Below, in pieces: positions 33,717 through 42,335 of a stretch of DNA of 64,000 nt (its first letter is position 1; the number at the start of each line of letters is the position of its first letter). The stretch comes from Salivita marina. Its GTDB lineage: Bacteria; Pseudomonadota; Gammaproteobacteria; Pseudomonadales; Azotimanducaceae. Made by a program: the position numbers and the translations under genes. The notes below the pieces were generated by a model that saw nothing but the letters and a program-made list of their open reading frames with translations, was not told where the DNA came from and ran no database searches. The stretch lies in NCBI GenBank assembly GCA_038144425.1, contig JAYQNS010000002.1, forward strand, positions 248,001 through 312,000. The letters are read 5' to 3'.

Positions 33717-34483
33717 GGCGTACCCTCCGCAGCGTGGATGCGCCGCCAGATCAGATTGGGCAGCCAGCGCCGCAGGCGCCAGCCGAGGCGCGTGCCCTTC
33801 CCGGGGAAGACGAAGAATTCGCCGCGATCGAGGGCGTGTTCGATGGCATCGAGAACCGTATCCGGTTCAAGGTGCTCGATTTGATCGAAAAACTTCGGCC
33901 ACACGGTGTCCCGGGCCTGATTCAGGAGGGGGGTGCGCACCGGGGGCGGGCACACGCAGGCAAAGCGCACGCCCCGGTTACGGTTCTCGTGATAGAGAAT
34001 TTCCGAGAACGCGACCACAGCAAACTTCGACGCATCGTAGGCCCCCATGTAGAGGGTGGGGAGCCAGCCGGCCATGGAGGCGAAGTTGATGAAGTCCCCC
34101 TCGCCCCGCTCGAGCATGGGGGGGAGGGCCGCCTTGGCCACGTTCACCACCCCGCTGTAATTGATGTCCATGACCCGATGGATGACCTCCCGGGGCTGAT
34201 CGAGGATCCGTCCCAGGGGCATGATGGCCGCGGCGCTGTAGACCCGTTTTACCGGGCCCTGGTCTCGTTCGATGCGGGCGACGGCGTCGGCGACGGCGTC
34301 GCCATCGGTGACGTCCACGGTGTGGGGCTTGATGAGCTGCTCGGCCTCGCAGGTTTCCTCAAGGCCCTCGGCGTTCACGTCCAGCGCAGCGACGCTGGCG
34401 CCCCGGCTGGCCCAGCGCCGGGAGGCAAGGCGCCCCATGCCGCTTCCTGCCCCGGTAATTAAGGTGACCCCGGCATCGCTCAT
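33713..34483 (-). CDS. Short-chain dehydrogenase/reductase
   Basis: A 256-residue SDR with TGAGSGMGRLA near residue 11, VYSAAA in place of the usual NNAG, and the active-site Ser and Tyr-Lys in NFASMAGW and YDASKFAVVAF. The C-terminal segment LGWRLRRWLPNLIWRRI is typical of membrane-associated SDRs of the lipid-acting group. It is the first gene of the SDR-hydratase-SDR-oxidoreductase unit. The intended end of mnmH lies 25 bases upstream. Confidence 0.88.
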   Translation of the reverse strand: MSDAGVTLITGAGSGMGRLASRRWASRGASVAALDVNAEGLEETCEAEQLIKPHTVDVTDGDAVADAVARIERDQGPVKRVYSAAAIMPLGRILDQPREVIHRVMDINYSGVVNVAKAALPPMLERGEGDFINFASMAGWLPTLYMGAYDASKFAVVAFSEILYHENRNRGVRFACVCPPPVRTPLLNQARDTVWPKFFDQIEHLEPDTVLDAIEHALDRGEFFVFPGKGTRLGWRLRRWLPNLIWRRIHAAEGTP

Positions 34484-34508
34484 GAATCGTCTCCTCCCCT
34501 GGTGGGTC

Positions 34509-35622
34509 TTAGGGCTCGAGTTCCTGAAGCAGAGCCTCCCGGAGGGCGTCCCAGGTGCCGGAAAACACCACCCGGTCCTGCTTTTTCTCGAGCTGATAGT
34601 CGTACATGGGATCGTAGTATTCCGTTAGCAGGGTTTCGATCCAAACCCGGTGCCCTTCGCCGTCGCCGCCTCGGGCTTGATCCTCAAGGGCCTCGTTTAG
34701 GACGGCTCAGCAGCGTTTGATAGCGGGCCCCGCCCAGGCGCCGTTCGATCTTGCCCAGGGCACCGCGCAGGTAGGTCGCAAAGGCGTCGAAACCGGCCGC
34801 TTCCCCATAGGTGGCGAGGTGGTCGGCGAGCCCGTCCGTGATGTATTCCTCGAAGGTCAGGTCCACCCGCGCCTCAAGGTCCGCCTCGAGCAGGTAAAGG
34901 GGGGCGGCCTTCATGGCGTTGGCAAGGGGCTCGGGGACCGAGAGGCGGCCTATGGCACGGGATTCGTCTTCGATGGCGATGCCTCCGGGGTCCTGAGCAA
35001 GGCGAAGGAGCGCGAGCGCCACGGCATTCTCAAAATTGATGGGTGTGGGCTGGGGCGTGGCCTTTGGCCCGAAGGCGCTGCCGCGATGGACCGCCAGGCC
35101 TTCGAGATCAAGCGCGCGAGGCAGGGCTTCGAGGAAGCGCGTTTTACCGACGCCCGTGCGTCCGCCCACTACGCACCAGGGTAGGCGGGGGCTTTCCCGG
35201 TCAATGATGTCGAGAAGGTACTGGCGCAGGGCTTTGTAGCCACCGGTGACGCCGGGTAGCTCGACCCCCGCTTCGGCGAGCCAGCTTTGGGTGATTTGGG
35301 AGCGCTGGCCTCCGCGGAAGCAGTAAAGCGCGCCCGTGGGATGGGCCTTAGCCCAGGCGCTCCAGGCTTGAATCCGCGCTTCCCGGGCGTCGCCGCTGAC
35401 CAGGCGATGGCCCAGCCGAAGGGCGGCGTCCTGTCCTTCTTGCTTGTAGCAGCGCCCCACCCGTTCCCGCTCGTCGTCATTCAGCAGGGGATGGTTCGAT
35501 GCGTGAGGGATCGCGCCCTTAAGGAACTCGACGGGGGCGCGCACATCGAGCAGGGGGCGGCCTTCTAGGAGAAGATCGGCAAAGGCGTCTGGGCCCAGCC
35601 AGGTCCCCTGGGGTGAGTTCAC
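34509..35622 (-). CDS. mnmH: tRNA 2-selenouridine synthase, frame broken near the C-terminus
   Basis: Replaces sulfur by selenium in the wobble 2-thiouridine of some tRNAs. The rhodanese domain carries the catalytic Cys101 in YCFRGGQRS, and the P-loop domain has GGRTGVGKT near residue 155. The open frame stops after LLSRPKRGP. Dropping one base near 34707 restores LLAVLNEALEDQ and YYDPMYDYQLEKKQDRVVF to a TAA at 34509-34511, giving about 370 residues, the normal length. The GTG start overlaps the stop of the Sel1 lipoprotein gene. Selenophosphate synthetase (selD) must be elsewhere. Confidence 0.92.
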
Positions 35623-37314
35623 GGGACCGCTTCGAAGACCGGTTCGCCGGCTTCGAATTGTTCGAGATGCTGCCGAAGCACGGGGAGATAGGGCGGGTTC
35701 TCCAGGGCCTCGGCGGCGGTGACGGCGCGGCGCTGAAGGTTGACGGCGCGTTCAAAGTCGCCCGTGGCCGCGGCGGCGGCGGCCCAGGTGTCGAGATAGG
35801 CGGGATTGGCTGCGGCGGCTTCATTCCGGGTCATCAGGGCGTCCATGAGCCGCAGGGCGAGGGCCGGTGCTCGAAGCGTGGGCCGCTCCGCCACGGCGAG
35901 AATCCAGGCCGCAGTGTTGATGGTTTCCGCTTCCCCGGAACTTAGGCCCGCGGCGCTGAGCCAGCGCTTCGCGAGGTCGTCATCCTGAGGGAAGTGCATC
36001 CCATCCGCGTAGAGCGAGCCGAGGAGCAGCATGGCATCGGCGAGACCGCTTTCCGCGGCGCTCGTGAGCCAGCCCCGGGACTGATCATCGAGGGGCTGCT
36101 CGGTGCTGAGCTTTTCCCGCACGGAGAACAGCTGGGCTTCCGGATGGCCTGCGTCTGCGGCCCGGTGCAGACGCTCAAGGGCTCGGACTTCGGCCTTGGC
36201 GACGAGCTGGCCGTTGTACTCGAGGCGGGCGAGGAGCACTTCCGCTTCCAGGTTGTCCCGGGCAATGGCCTGGCGCAGGAGCGCTACCCCGGCGCTTCGA
36301 TTTTCTTCCCCGAAGTGGCCGCTCAGGTAAAGCTTGGCCAGGTTAACCATGGCTTCCGGTGAGCCTTGGGCCACGGCGAGGAGGAGCTGATCCACGGCGG
36401 CATCGAGGAAGCGGCTTTGCTCCTCCCCCTCCCGCCGGGCGGCGAGGGCCAGGTAGACCGTTCCGAGGAGCTCCCGGGCGACGAGGTTGCCCGCTTCGCT
36501 GGCGCTTTGGAGCCAGCTGACCGTTTCCGGCCCGAGACCCGAGCCTTCGCGCCAGAGCCGCAGTGCGTAGGCCGTTTGGGCGGCGGGATCGCCCTGCTGG
36601 GCTCGGGTGGCGATGTAGGCCGAGGGCTTGCTGTCCGCGCCCATGGTTTGGGCCCATTGCGCGCCGGCGGTAAAGGTCGGGGTCAAATCAAAAATCCAGT
36701 TTTTCAGCCCTTCCCCCTGAATCTCTTGGACCCGAATGAGGAGCTGGAGGGTTCCGGCCTCGTCGTCCCCCTGGTAGAGCGCACCGACGGTGGCGATCTT
36801 CCTTTGACGTACCCAGTCGAAGGCGTCCTGGGCTGTGAGCACGGCAAAGGGGGCATCGGGCGTGCCTTCTCCGCTGGCGGCAATCCGCTTTTCGAGGGCC
36901 TGGAGGGCGCTTCGGTGATGGGTAGCCGCCTCCACCTCTTCTAGGCTAAGCGCTGCACGGAAGGCCTGGGCGTGGGCATCCATATCGCCGTAGTACAGCT
37001 CGAGGCGTTCGAGGGCCGCCGTCAAGCGGCTGCGCCCCCCCCAGGCCGCTCCGGGAAACGCGCCCGCGGAGGGCAGGGCGGCGGCTTAAGCGTTCGTTGC
37101 GGTCGGCACTGGCCAGGAAGGTGGGATCGAGTTCCTCCCAGCGCGGCGCGCCGGCCTTCAAATCTTCAACGAGGGTGTCGTAATCCGAAGGGGCCCCGCC
37201 CCCCGGGGCCTGGGCGCAGCCCGTGAGTAAGAGCAGCAGCGCGAGCGCTCCAAGGGCGAACCCTAGGAGACGTCGGGGGAGGCCGGTGGGGCCGCTGATC
37301 AAGGTCGCGCTCAT
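35619..37314 (-). CDS. Sel1/TPR-repeat lipoprotein with a frame break at a poly-G tract
   Basis: The N-terminus (MSATLISGPTGLPRRLL) leads into a hydrophobic segment with lipobox LLTGC near residue 33, so the product is an anchored lipoprotein. After about 90 residues the frame changes at a run of eight G on the coding strand (37035-37042); with seven G it continues RSRLTAALERLELYYGD into a long helical-repeat domain. That domain has Sel1-type repeats (PEAMVNLAKLYLSGHFG, ADAMLLLGSLYADGMHFP) and TPR-like helices near the end. It probably acts as a periplasmic scaffold. The function is unknown. Confidence 0.8.
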
Positions 37315-37393
37315 AGCGGGAGCATAGCAGAGCGATCGTAAGGCTTGTCTCTTTCCCGGCGAATGCGCACCATCAGACACTGATTAAGGAGGA

Positions 37394-37401
37394 CCCCCCC
37401 C
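37394..37401 (+). repeat. C8 tract between the msrA ribosome-binding site and start codon
   Basis: AAGGAGGA at 37386-37393 is followed by eight C and then G before the ATG at 37403. The gap between the Shine-Dalgarno core and the start is about ten bases, slightly long. Changes in tract length would alter translation. A second C8 tract lies 350 bases away in the Sel1 lipoprotein gene. Confidence 0.6.
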
Positions 37402-37402
37402 G

Positions 37403-38074
37403 ATGGCACTCTTTTCCAAACCGAAAACCTTACCCAGCGCCGCCGAAGCCCTGCCTGGACGCAGCGCGATCATGCCCGTGCCGGAGCATCACCACGCCCT
37501 GGGCACGGCGCTGCAAGGCCCCTGGCCCGAAGGCTACGAGGTCGCTTTCTTCGCTCTCGGCTGCTTCTGGGGCGCGGAGCGTTTGTTCTGGCAGCTCGAG
37601 GGGGTCTACAGCACAGCCGTGGGCTACCAAGGGGGCATTACGCCGAACCCCACCTATGAGGAAGTGTGCAGCGGCCGCACGGGGCACGCCGAGGTGGTGG
37701 TCGTGGTGTTCGATCCAAAGGTGATCACCTTTGAGGCGCTGCTTGAGTGCTTCTGGAATGAGCACGATCCCACCCAGGGCATGCGCCAAGGGAACGATAT
37801 TGGCACCCAGTATCGATCGGCGATCTATGGCACAACGGACGCCCAGCTGACGGCAGCGGAGGCCTCGAAGGCGGCCTTCGAACCGGCCCTTCGGGCCGCG
37901 GGCTTCGGGCCCATCACCACGGAGATTGGCAAGGCGCCGCCGTTCTACTACGCCGAGCCCTACCATCAGCAGTATCTCTCGAAGATTCCCGATGGCTACT
38001 GCGGCCTGCGGGGCACGGGGGTGAGCTGCCCCATGCCCACGGGGGTGACCGCCTCAGCGCAGCAAAGCGCCTAG
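37403..38074 (+). CDS. msrA: Peptide methionine sulfoxide reductase A
   Basis: Reduces methionine-S-sulfoxide in proteins. The catalytic cysteine is in FALGCFWGAERLFW near residue 53. YQGGITPNPTYEEVCSGRTGHAEVV and NDIGTQYRSAIY are strongly conserved, and the C-terminal GLRGTGVSCP supplies the resolving cysteine. It has an N-terminal extension of about 45 residues, as in the longer proteobacterial MsrA, and no signal peptide. The 3' end overlaps the convergent HIT gene by 21 bases. Confidence 0.96.
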   Translation: MALFSKPKTLPSAAEALPGRSAIMPVPEHHHALGTALQGPWPEGYEVAFFALGCFWGAERLFWQLEGVYSTAVGYQGGITPNPTYEEVCSGRTGHAEVVVVVFDPKVITFEALLECFWNEHDPTQGMRQGNDIGTQYRSAIYGTTDAQLTAAEASKAAFEPALRAAGFGPITTEIGKAPPFYYAEPYHQQYLSKIPDGYCGLRGTGVSCPMPTGVTASAQQSA

Positions 38075-38473
38075 GCGATCGCGCCAGAGCGCCGCTGCGC
38101 GCTCCGGCGCCTCATACACGGAGGCTCCGGGCTGGCCCCAGACGGGATCGGGCCAGGCCGGATCCCCGGGCCAGCGCAGCACGTGATGAAGATGGAGCTG
38201 GGCCACCCGGTTTCCGAGCACCCCGACGTTCAGCTTTCCCTCCGCGGGCCCTTCCCGCAGCAGCGCTTCGCTGATGGCCGCGCTCACGGACCACAGCTGG
38301 GCTCGCGCGACTTCCTCGAGCTCATGAAGCTCGCGCAGGCCTGGCCGTTCAGGAATCAGCAGCAACCAAGGCCAGCGGGCATCGCGATGGAGCCGCACTT
38401 GCCCCGCATTGCTATGCCCCACGAGCACGCTATCGCGTTCAAGAGCGGGGTCTAAAGCAAAGGCGTCACTCAT
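38054..38473 (-). CDS. HIT-like family protein
   Basis: A 139-residue protein with the histidine-triad region QLHLHHVLRW near residue 100. The first position of the triad is Gln rather than His, as is usual in the branch that ends with WPDPVWGQP, which is seen here. It probably binds or hydrolyses a nucleotide conjugate. The ATG at 38473 overlaps the stop of the zinc-ribbon gene, so DUF169, zinc ribbon and HIT form a coupled set. Confidence 0.85.
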   Translation of the reverse strand: MSDAFALDPALERDSVLVGHSNAGQVRLHRDARWPWLLLIPERPGLRELHELEEVARAQLWSVSAAISEALLREGPAEGKLNVGVLGNRVAQLHLHHVLRWPGDPAWPDPVWGQPGASVYEAPERAAALWRDRLGALLR

Positions 38474-38670
38474 GTCAGCGTGGTCTCCTCGGCGCCGCAG
38501 CGCCGACACCGCCGTAGCGTAACCAGCTTCCCCTGTTTGACATCAAAGGTGCGGTCTTTGTCCACTTCCCAGGCGTGAAAGCCCTGGCGACACAGAGTGC
38601 CGCCTTCCCGCTTCTTCTTGCGCTGGGCTTTTCGCGCCGTGCTGCCGGGGAAGCCCAGCACCTCACCCAT
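38470..38670 (-). CDS. Small zinc-ribbon-like protein
   Basis: A 66-residue basic protein starting MGEVLGFPGSTARKAQRKKKR. It has a possible zinc ribbon: one cysteine in LCRQGFHAWEV and a CxxC in RRCRRCGAEE, with the histidine of the first segment as a possible fourth ligand. The highly basic N-terminus suggests RNA or DNA contact. The function is unknown. The start lies inside the end of the DUF169 gene and the stop overlaps the HIT start. A longer reading from an upstream ATG is possible. Confidence 0.65.
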   Translation of the reverse strand: MGEVLGFPGSTARKAQRKKKREGGTLCRQGFHAWEVDKDRTFDVKQGKLVTLRRCRRCGAEETTLT

Positions 38671-39457
38671 AGCTAACGCCCATGCCTGCGCGGGCATCGT
38701 TGTTCACGCCGTAGGGGGCGATGGGATAGCGCAGCCCGTTGCGCGATAGGGCGGCGAGGCCATCGAGCACCCCGGGGAGATAGCGCGGGGGAATGGCCAT
38801 GAGGAGCTCGTCCTCCATGACGCCGCCGTAGCGACGCTCTGCGAAGCAGGGAATGGACAGGCTGGGCTCGTCCTTGGCCAGGGCTCGGCCCCAGGAGTCG
38901 GCACAGGACGATTCCCCCACGCAGCCCCATTCGAGCTTTTTGTAGCCGGTCCACTGCAGGCCGTTGATGAACAGAATCATCTGCGCCGGGGTGGCATAGA
39001 TGAGGCAGATGTCCGGCGGATCCAGGCGGCCGCTGGCCATGGGGCTAACGGCGACGCCGGCATGGGTGCCGTAGCTCGGCCGATCCATGGCGGCTTGGTG
39101 GGCTGCCGCGTCCTGCTGGGTTTTGTACCAAACGCCGGTCATGCGATCGCCGGAGAGCCACTTGTCATCGGCTTTGTGCAGGCCGACCACCGTGCCGCAC
39201 TGGGCGCCCACGAGATTCTCCGCGCTTACCCCCACGGTCCAGCCATTCCGGGCAGCCTGACCTACGATCTGGTCCATGGTGTGGACCGCATCAGGCCGGC
39301 GGATCTTCGGTACGGCGTTCATCTCCTCCACCGTGCGAAAGCGCTTCATCACGATGGGCGTGGTGCGCAGCCGGAGGAAGCGATTAAGCCCCTCGACGGT
39401 GGCGGCGCCGTCAAACCCTCCAAGATCCGTTCCGATGGTGTTGCTCTGTTCTGCCAT
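38663..39457 (-). CDS. DUF169 family protein
   Basis: A 264-residue protein of the DUF169 (COG2043) family, recognised from LNRFLRLRTTPIVMKRF at the N-terminus, the CVGESSCADSWGRA segment in the middle and MAIPPRYLPGVLDGL near the end. Members often occur with iron-sulfur or one-carbon enzymes in anaerobes, but the role is undefined. Several cysteines (ENLVGAQCGTVVG and the CVGESSC pair) could bind a metal. It is the first gene of a coupled set with the zinc ribbon and HIT proteins. Confidence 0.88.
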   Translation of the reverse strand: MAEQSNTIGTDLGGFDGAATVEGLNRFLRLRTTPIVMKRFRTVEEMNAVPKIRRPDAVHTMDQIVGQAARNGWTVGVSAENLVGAQCGTVVGLHKADDKWLSGDRMTGVWYKTQQDAAAHQAAMDRPSYGTHAGVAVSPMASGRLDPPDICLIYATPAQMILFINGLQWTGYKKLEWGCVGESSCADSWGRALAKDEPSLSIPCFAERRYGGVMEDELLMAIPPRYLPGVLDGLAALSRNGLRYPIAPYGVNNDARAGMGVSYG

Positions 39458-39506
39458 GACACTCCCCCCTTGTTTTGCTCGATTCTCTACCGATGCTGGC
39501 GCCCTG

Positions 39507-40994
39507 TCACGGGCGCGCCTTGGTCCGGCGAAACAGCGCGAGCCACACCCCGGCTTGGACCAGAAGCAGGGGCAGGAGAAGCCAGGGGTTGGGCATGGCC
39601 CCGGCCACCAGAAACGCGCCGAGGGCGAGGGCGCCGTTCACCGTGGCGTAGGGCCACTGGTGGCGGAAGTGCTCGAAGGTGCTGAGTTCGGCGCCGCTGG
39701 CGGCGAGGATGGTCGTTTCCGACAGGGGTGAGGCGTGATCCCCGAAGAGGCCCCCGGACAGAATCGCCGCCAGGGTAAGGGCCACGGGGCCCTCGAGGCT
39801 GGCGGCGGCGGGAAGGAGCAGGGGGATCAGCAGCGCGAAGGTGCCCCAGGAGGAGCCCGTGGCAAAGCTGATCAAGGCTCCGAGCAAAAAAGCCGCGGGG
39901 GGAAGGAGGGCGACGGGGAAGTCGGCGAGCACGGTCTCGGCCACGTAGCGTGGGGCGCCCAGGGCCTCGCCGAGATCGGCCAGGGTCCAGGCCATCAGCA
40001 GGGTGGCGACCACGGGGGTCATGCGCGTGGCCCCGGTAATCGCGCTCTCCATGAGTGTCGCGAAGGGCAGAATCCGCAGCGCGAGGGCAAGCAGTACCAG
40101 GGTGGCTGTGGCCAGGGCGTAGGCGGCGGCCAGTCCGGCGCGAAAATCAGCCCCGGGTAGGGGCGCGAAGGGGAAGCCCTCCGGCCCCAGCATGGCGAAG
40201 AGGGCGACGCCCAGCACCGCCAGGGGCGCCCAGAGCAGGCTTGCTTGCCAGGGGTGATGGGGTGGGGGCTCGGTCTCTGGGGGCTCCGCGGCCAATGCTT
40301 GCGGCTCCGATGCTTTTGATGGCGCTTCGGGGGCGCCGCGGGCCCCGAAATGCCCGCCGGTCAAGGCCAGTAGGGGGATGAGCGCTAGGGCAAGCCAGGC
40401 GTAGAACTGGAAGGGGAGGGCGCCCAGGAGCAGCGCGTAGGGCGCTTCCGGACCCGCCCCCGGTTGGGTTTGGGCCACCAGGCTCATGATGTACACGCCC
40501 CAGCCAATGAAGGGCACAAGGATCGCAATGGGGGCGGCGGTGGCGTCCAAGATTAGGGAGAGGCGGGCCCGCAGCAGCCCGGCGCGATCGAACAGGGGAC
40601 GGAAAATCGGTCCGAGAATGAGCGGCGTGCCCAAATCGGAGAAGAAGATCATGAGGCCCCCGCCGTAGGCCCCGAGCTGAAGCTGGCGCGCACTTTTCAG
40701 GCGTCGGACCGCGCCTTCGGCGAAGGCTTGGGCCCCGCCGGAGCGCTCCAGCAGCGCCACGAAGCTGCCGATCACTGCGAGGAGCAGAATCACGCTCGCG
40801 TTATAGCCGTCCATCAGCTGGGGCCTAAGCTGGTCCCGGAACACGCTGGCCAATAGCCCCAGGTGCGGATCGGGGGTCAGGAGGGCCGTGCCCAGGAGCA
40901 CCCCGGCGAAGAGCCCGAAGAGCACCTGGCGAAGGGCAAGGGCCAGCACCAGGGACAGGAGCACGGGGGCAAGGGACAGGGGACCGGGTTCCAT
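39507..40994 (-). CDS. NhaC-family Na+/H+ antiporter-like transporter
   Basis: A 495-residue inner-membrane protein with about 11-12 hydrophobic segments. The family motif FATGSSWGTFALLIPL lies near residue 365, followed by GGLFGDHASPLSETTILAA. A central hydrophilic loop of about 35 residues rich in Ala, Pro and Glu (near residues 215-250) divides two halves. NhaC-type carriers exchange sodium or small organic acids for protons. It may be co-transcribed with the DUF169 set (49 bases apart). Confidence 0.88.
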   Translation of the reverse strand: MEPGPLSLAPVLLSLVLALALRQVLFGLFAGVLLGTALLTPDPHLGLLASVFRDQLRPQLMDGYNASVILLLAVIGSFVALLERSGGAQAFAEGAVRRLKSARQLQLGAYGGGLMIFFSDLGTPLILGPIFRPLFDRAGLLRARLSLILDATAAPIAILVPFIGWGVYIMSLVAQTQPGAGPEAPYALLLGALPFQFYAWLALALIPLLALTGGHFGARGAPEAPSKASEPQALAAEPPETEPPPHHPWQASLLWAPLAVLGVALFAMLGPEGFPFAPLPGADFRAGLAAAYALATATLVLLALALRILPFATLMESAITGATRMTPVVATLLMAWTLADLGEALGAPRYVAETVLADFPVALLPPAAFLLGALISFATGSSWGTFALLIPLLLPAAASLEGPVALTLAAILSGGLFGDHASPLSETTILAASGAELSTFEHFRHQWPYATVNGALALGAFLVAGAMPNPWLLLPLLLVQAGVWLALFRRTKARP

Positions 40995-41062
40995 GAGCGC
41001 TCCTGGCTTGGGTCACCCGCGACGCGCTAAGGTGCCGGTTTTCGAGATAGGCACGAGTCTAG

Positions 41063-41395
41063 GTGAAAACGCTCTACCATGTGGCCCAAGCCCGCAGCTT
41101 CGATCCCAACGCTGAGCACTACGCGCCCCCGGGGTGGGAAGGGGAAGGGTTCATCCACTGCTGCTGGGTCGACCAGCTTTCCGGCGTGCTCGAGCGCTAC
41201 TTTCGTGGTGAGGCAAACCTGCTATTGCTGACCCTCGATGCATCGGCCCTGGGCCGTTGGCTGAAGGAGGAGGACAGCACAGGGCGGGGGGAAGCCTTCC
41301 CCCACTGCTACGGCGTCATTCCCCGGTCGGCGGTGCTCCAGTGCCAGCCCCTAGCCACCGATGATGAGGGTCGTCCCCTAAGCGAGGGTTCTTAG
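41063..41395 (+). CDS. DUF952 family protein
   Basis: A 110-residue protein with the DUF952 pattern: LYHVAQARSF at the start, EGFIHCCWVDQLSGVLERYF in the middle and FPHCYGVIPRSAV near the end. The function is unknown; the fold is thought to resemble ADP-ribosyltransferase-like proteins. The GTG start at 41063 is the only sensible one. The DapA-like gene follows after three bases. Confidence 0.88.
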   Translation: MKTLYHVAQARSFDPNAEHYAPPGWEGEGFIHCCWVDQLSGVLERYFRGEANLLLLTLDASALGRWLKEEDSTGRGEAFPHCYGVIPRSAVLQCQPLATDDEGRPLSEGS

Positions 41396-41398
41396 TCC

Positions 41399-42280
41399 AT
41401 GAGCGCATTTCACGGCGTATTTCCCTATCTGATTTCCCCGATTGATGCAGACGGCAAGGTTATGGAGGGGCCCCTCGCGGCGGTGTGCGAAGCCTTGATT
41501 GACGCCGGGGTGCACGGCCTCACGCCGCTCGGGTCCACGGGAGAGTTTGCCTACCTGAATTGGGCGCAGCGGCGCCGGGTGGTGGAGGTGGTTCTCGAGG
41601 CCGCCGCGGGGCGGGTCCCGGTGGTAGCTGGCGTTGCCGCCACGGCCACGGCTGATGCGGTGGCCCAAACCCGGGCCTTCGACGCCCTCGGCTGCGATGG
41701 CATCCTCGCCATCCTTGAAGCCTATTTCCCCCTGAAGGACGACGCCATTGAGGGCTACTTCCGCGCCATCGCCGGGGCCACGGAGCGCCCCGTGGTGCTC
41801 TACACCAATCCGAATTTCCAGCGCGCCGATCTGTCCCTGCCCGTGCTCACGGCCCTGGCCAAGGTGCCAAACATTGCCTACCTCAAAGATGCGTCCTCAA
41901 ACACCGGACGCCTCCTCTCCATCCTGGAAGCCACGGAGGGGGAGCTGGCGATTTTTTCCGCCTCGGCCCACGTGCCGGCGGCGGTGATGCTTCTTGGGGG
42001 CGTGGGCTGGATGGCGGGGCCCGCCTGCGTGGCGCCCCGGGAGAGCGTGGCGCTCTACGAGGCGTGCCGTCGCGGTGCCTGGGAGGACGCCATGGCCCTG
42101 CAGCGTCCCCTCTGGCGTCTGAATCAGCTGTTTGCTCGGCACATGCTAGCCCCCTGCATCAAGGCAGGTCTCGCCCTCCAGGGCTTCGCCGTAGGCGACC
42201 CCCTTCCGCCCCAGGCGCCCCTAGGGGCAGAGGCTCAGGAAGACGTGCGGCGGACCCTTGCGAGCCTTGGGCTTCTCTAG
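41399..42280 (+). CDS. Dihydrodipicolinate synthase/N-acetylneuraminate lyase family protein
   Basis: A 293-residue class I aldolase. The family signature is LTPLGSTGEFAYLN near residue 42 (GxxGE), the catalytic tyrosine is in VLYTNPNFQR near residue 138 and the Schiff-base lysine in IAYLKDASSN near residue 165. It probably cleaves or forms a 2-oxo acid carbon-carbon bond. It is unlikely to be the lysine-pathway DapA because the usual DapA neighbours are absent. It is paired with DUF952. Confidence 0.88.
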   Translation: MSAFHGVFPYLISPIDADGKVMEGPLAAVCEALIDAGVHGLTPLGSTGEFAYLNWAQRRRVVEVVLEAAAGRVPVVAGVAATATADAVAQTRAFDALGCDGILAILEAYFPLKDDAIEGYFRAIAGATERPVVLYTNPNFQRADLSLPVLTALAKVPNIAYLKDASSNTGRLLSILEATEGELAIFSASAHVPAAVMLLGGVGWMAGPACVAPRESVALYEACRRGAWEDAMALQRPLWRLNQLFARHMLAPCIKAGLALQGFAVGDPLPPQAPLGAEAQEDVRRTLASLGLL

Positions 42281-42285
42281 GCGGA

Positions 42286-42322
42286 GGTTTTTGACGCGGG
42301 AGAGCGTCCTTTCTTAAAAACC
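42286..42322 (+). terminator. Bulged inverted repeat after the DapA-like gene
   Basis: GGTTTTT with GACGC (42286-42297) pairs with GCGTC (42304-42308) and AAAAACC (42316-42322), leaving a pyrimidine bulge CTTTCTT. It lies between two convergent genes. The outer T/A arms give T-rich tracts on both strands, so it could terminate in either direction, although the core stem is short. Confidence 0.4.
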
Positions 42323-42335
42323 CTACGTCGGGGCC

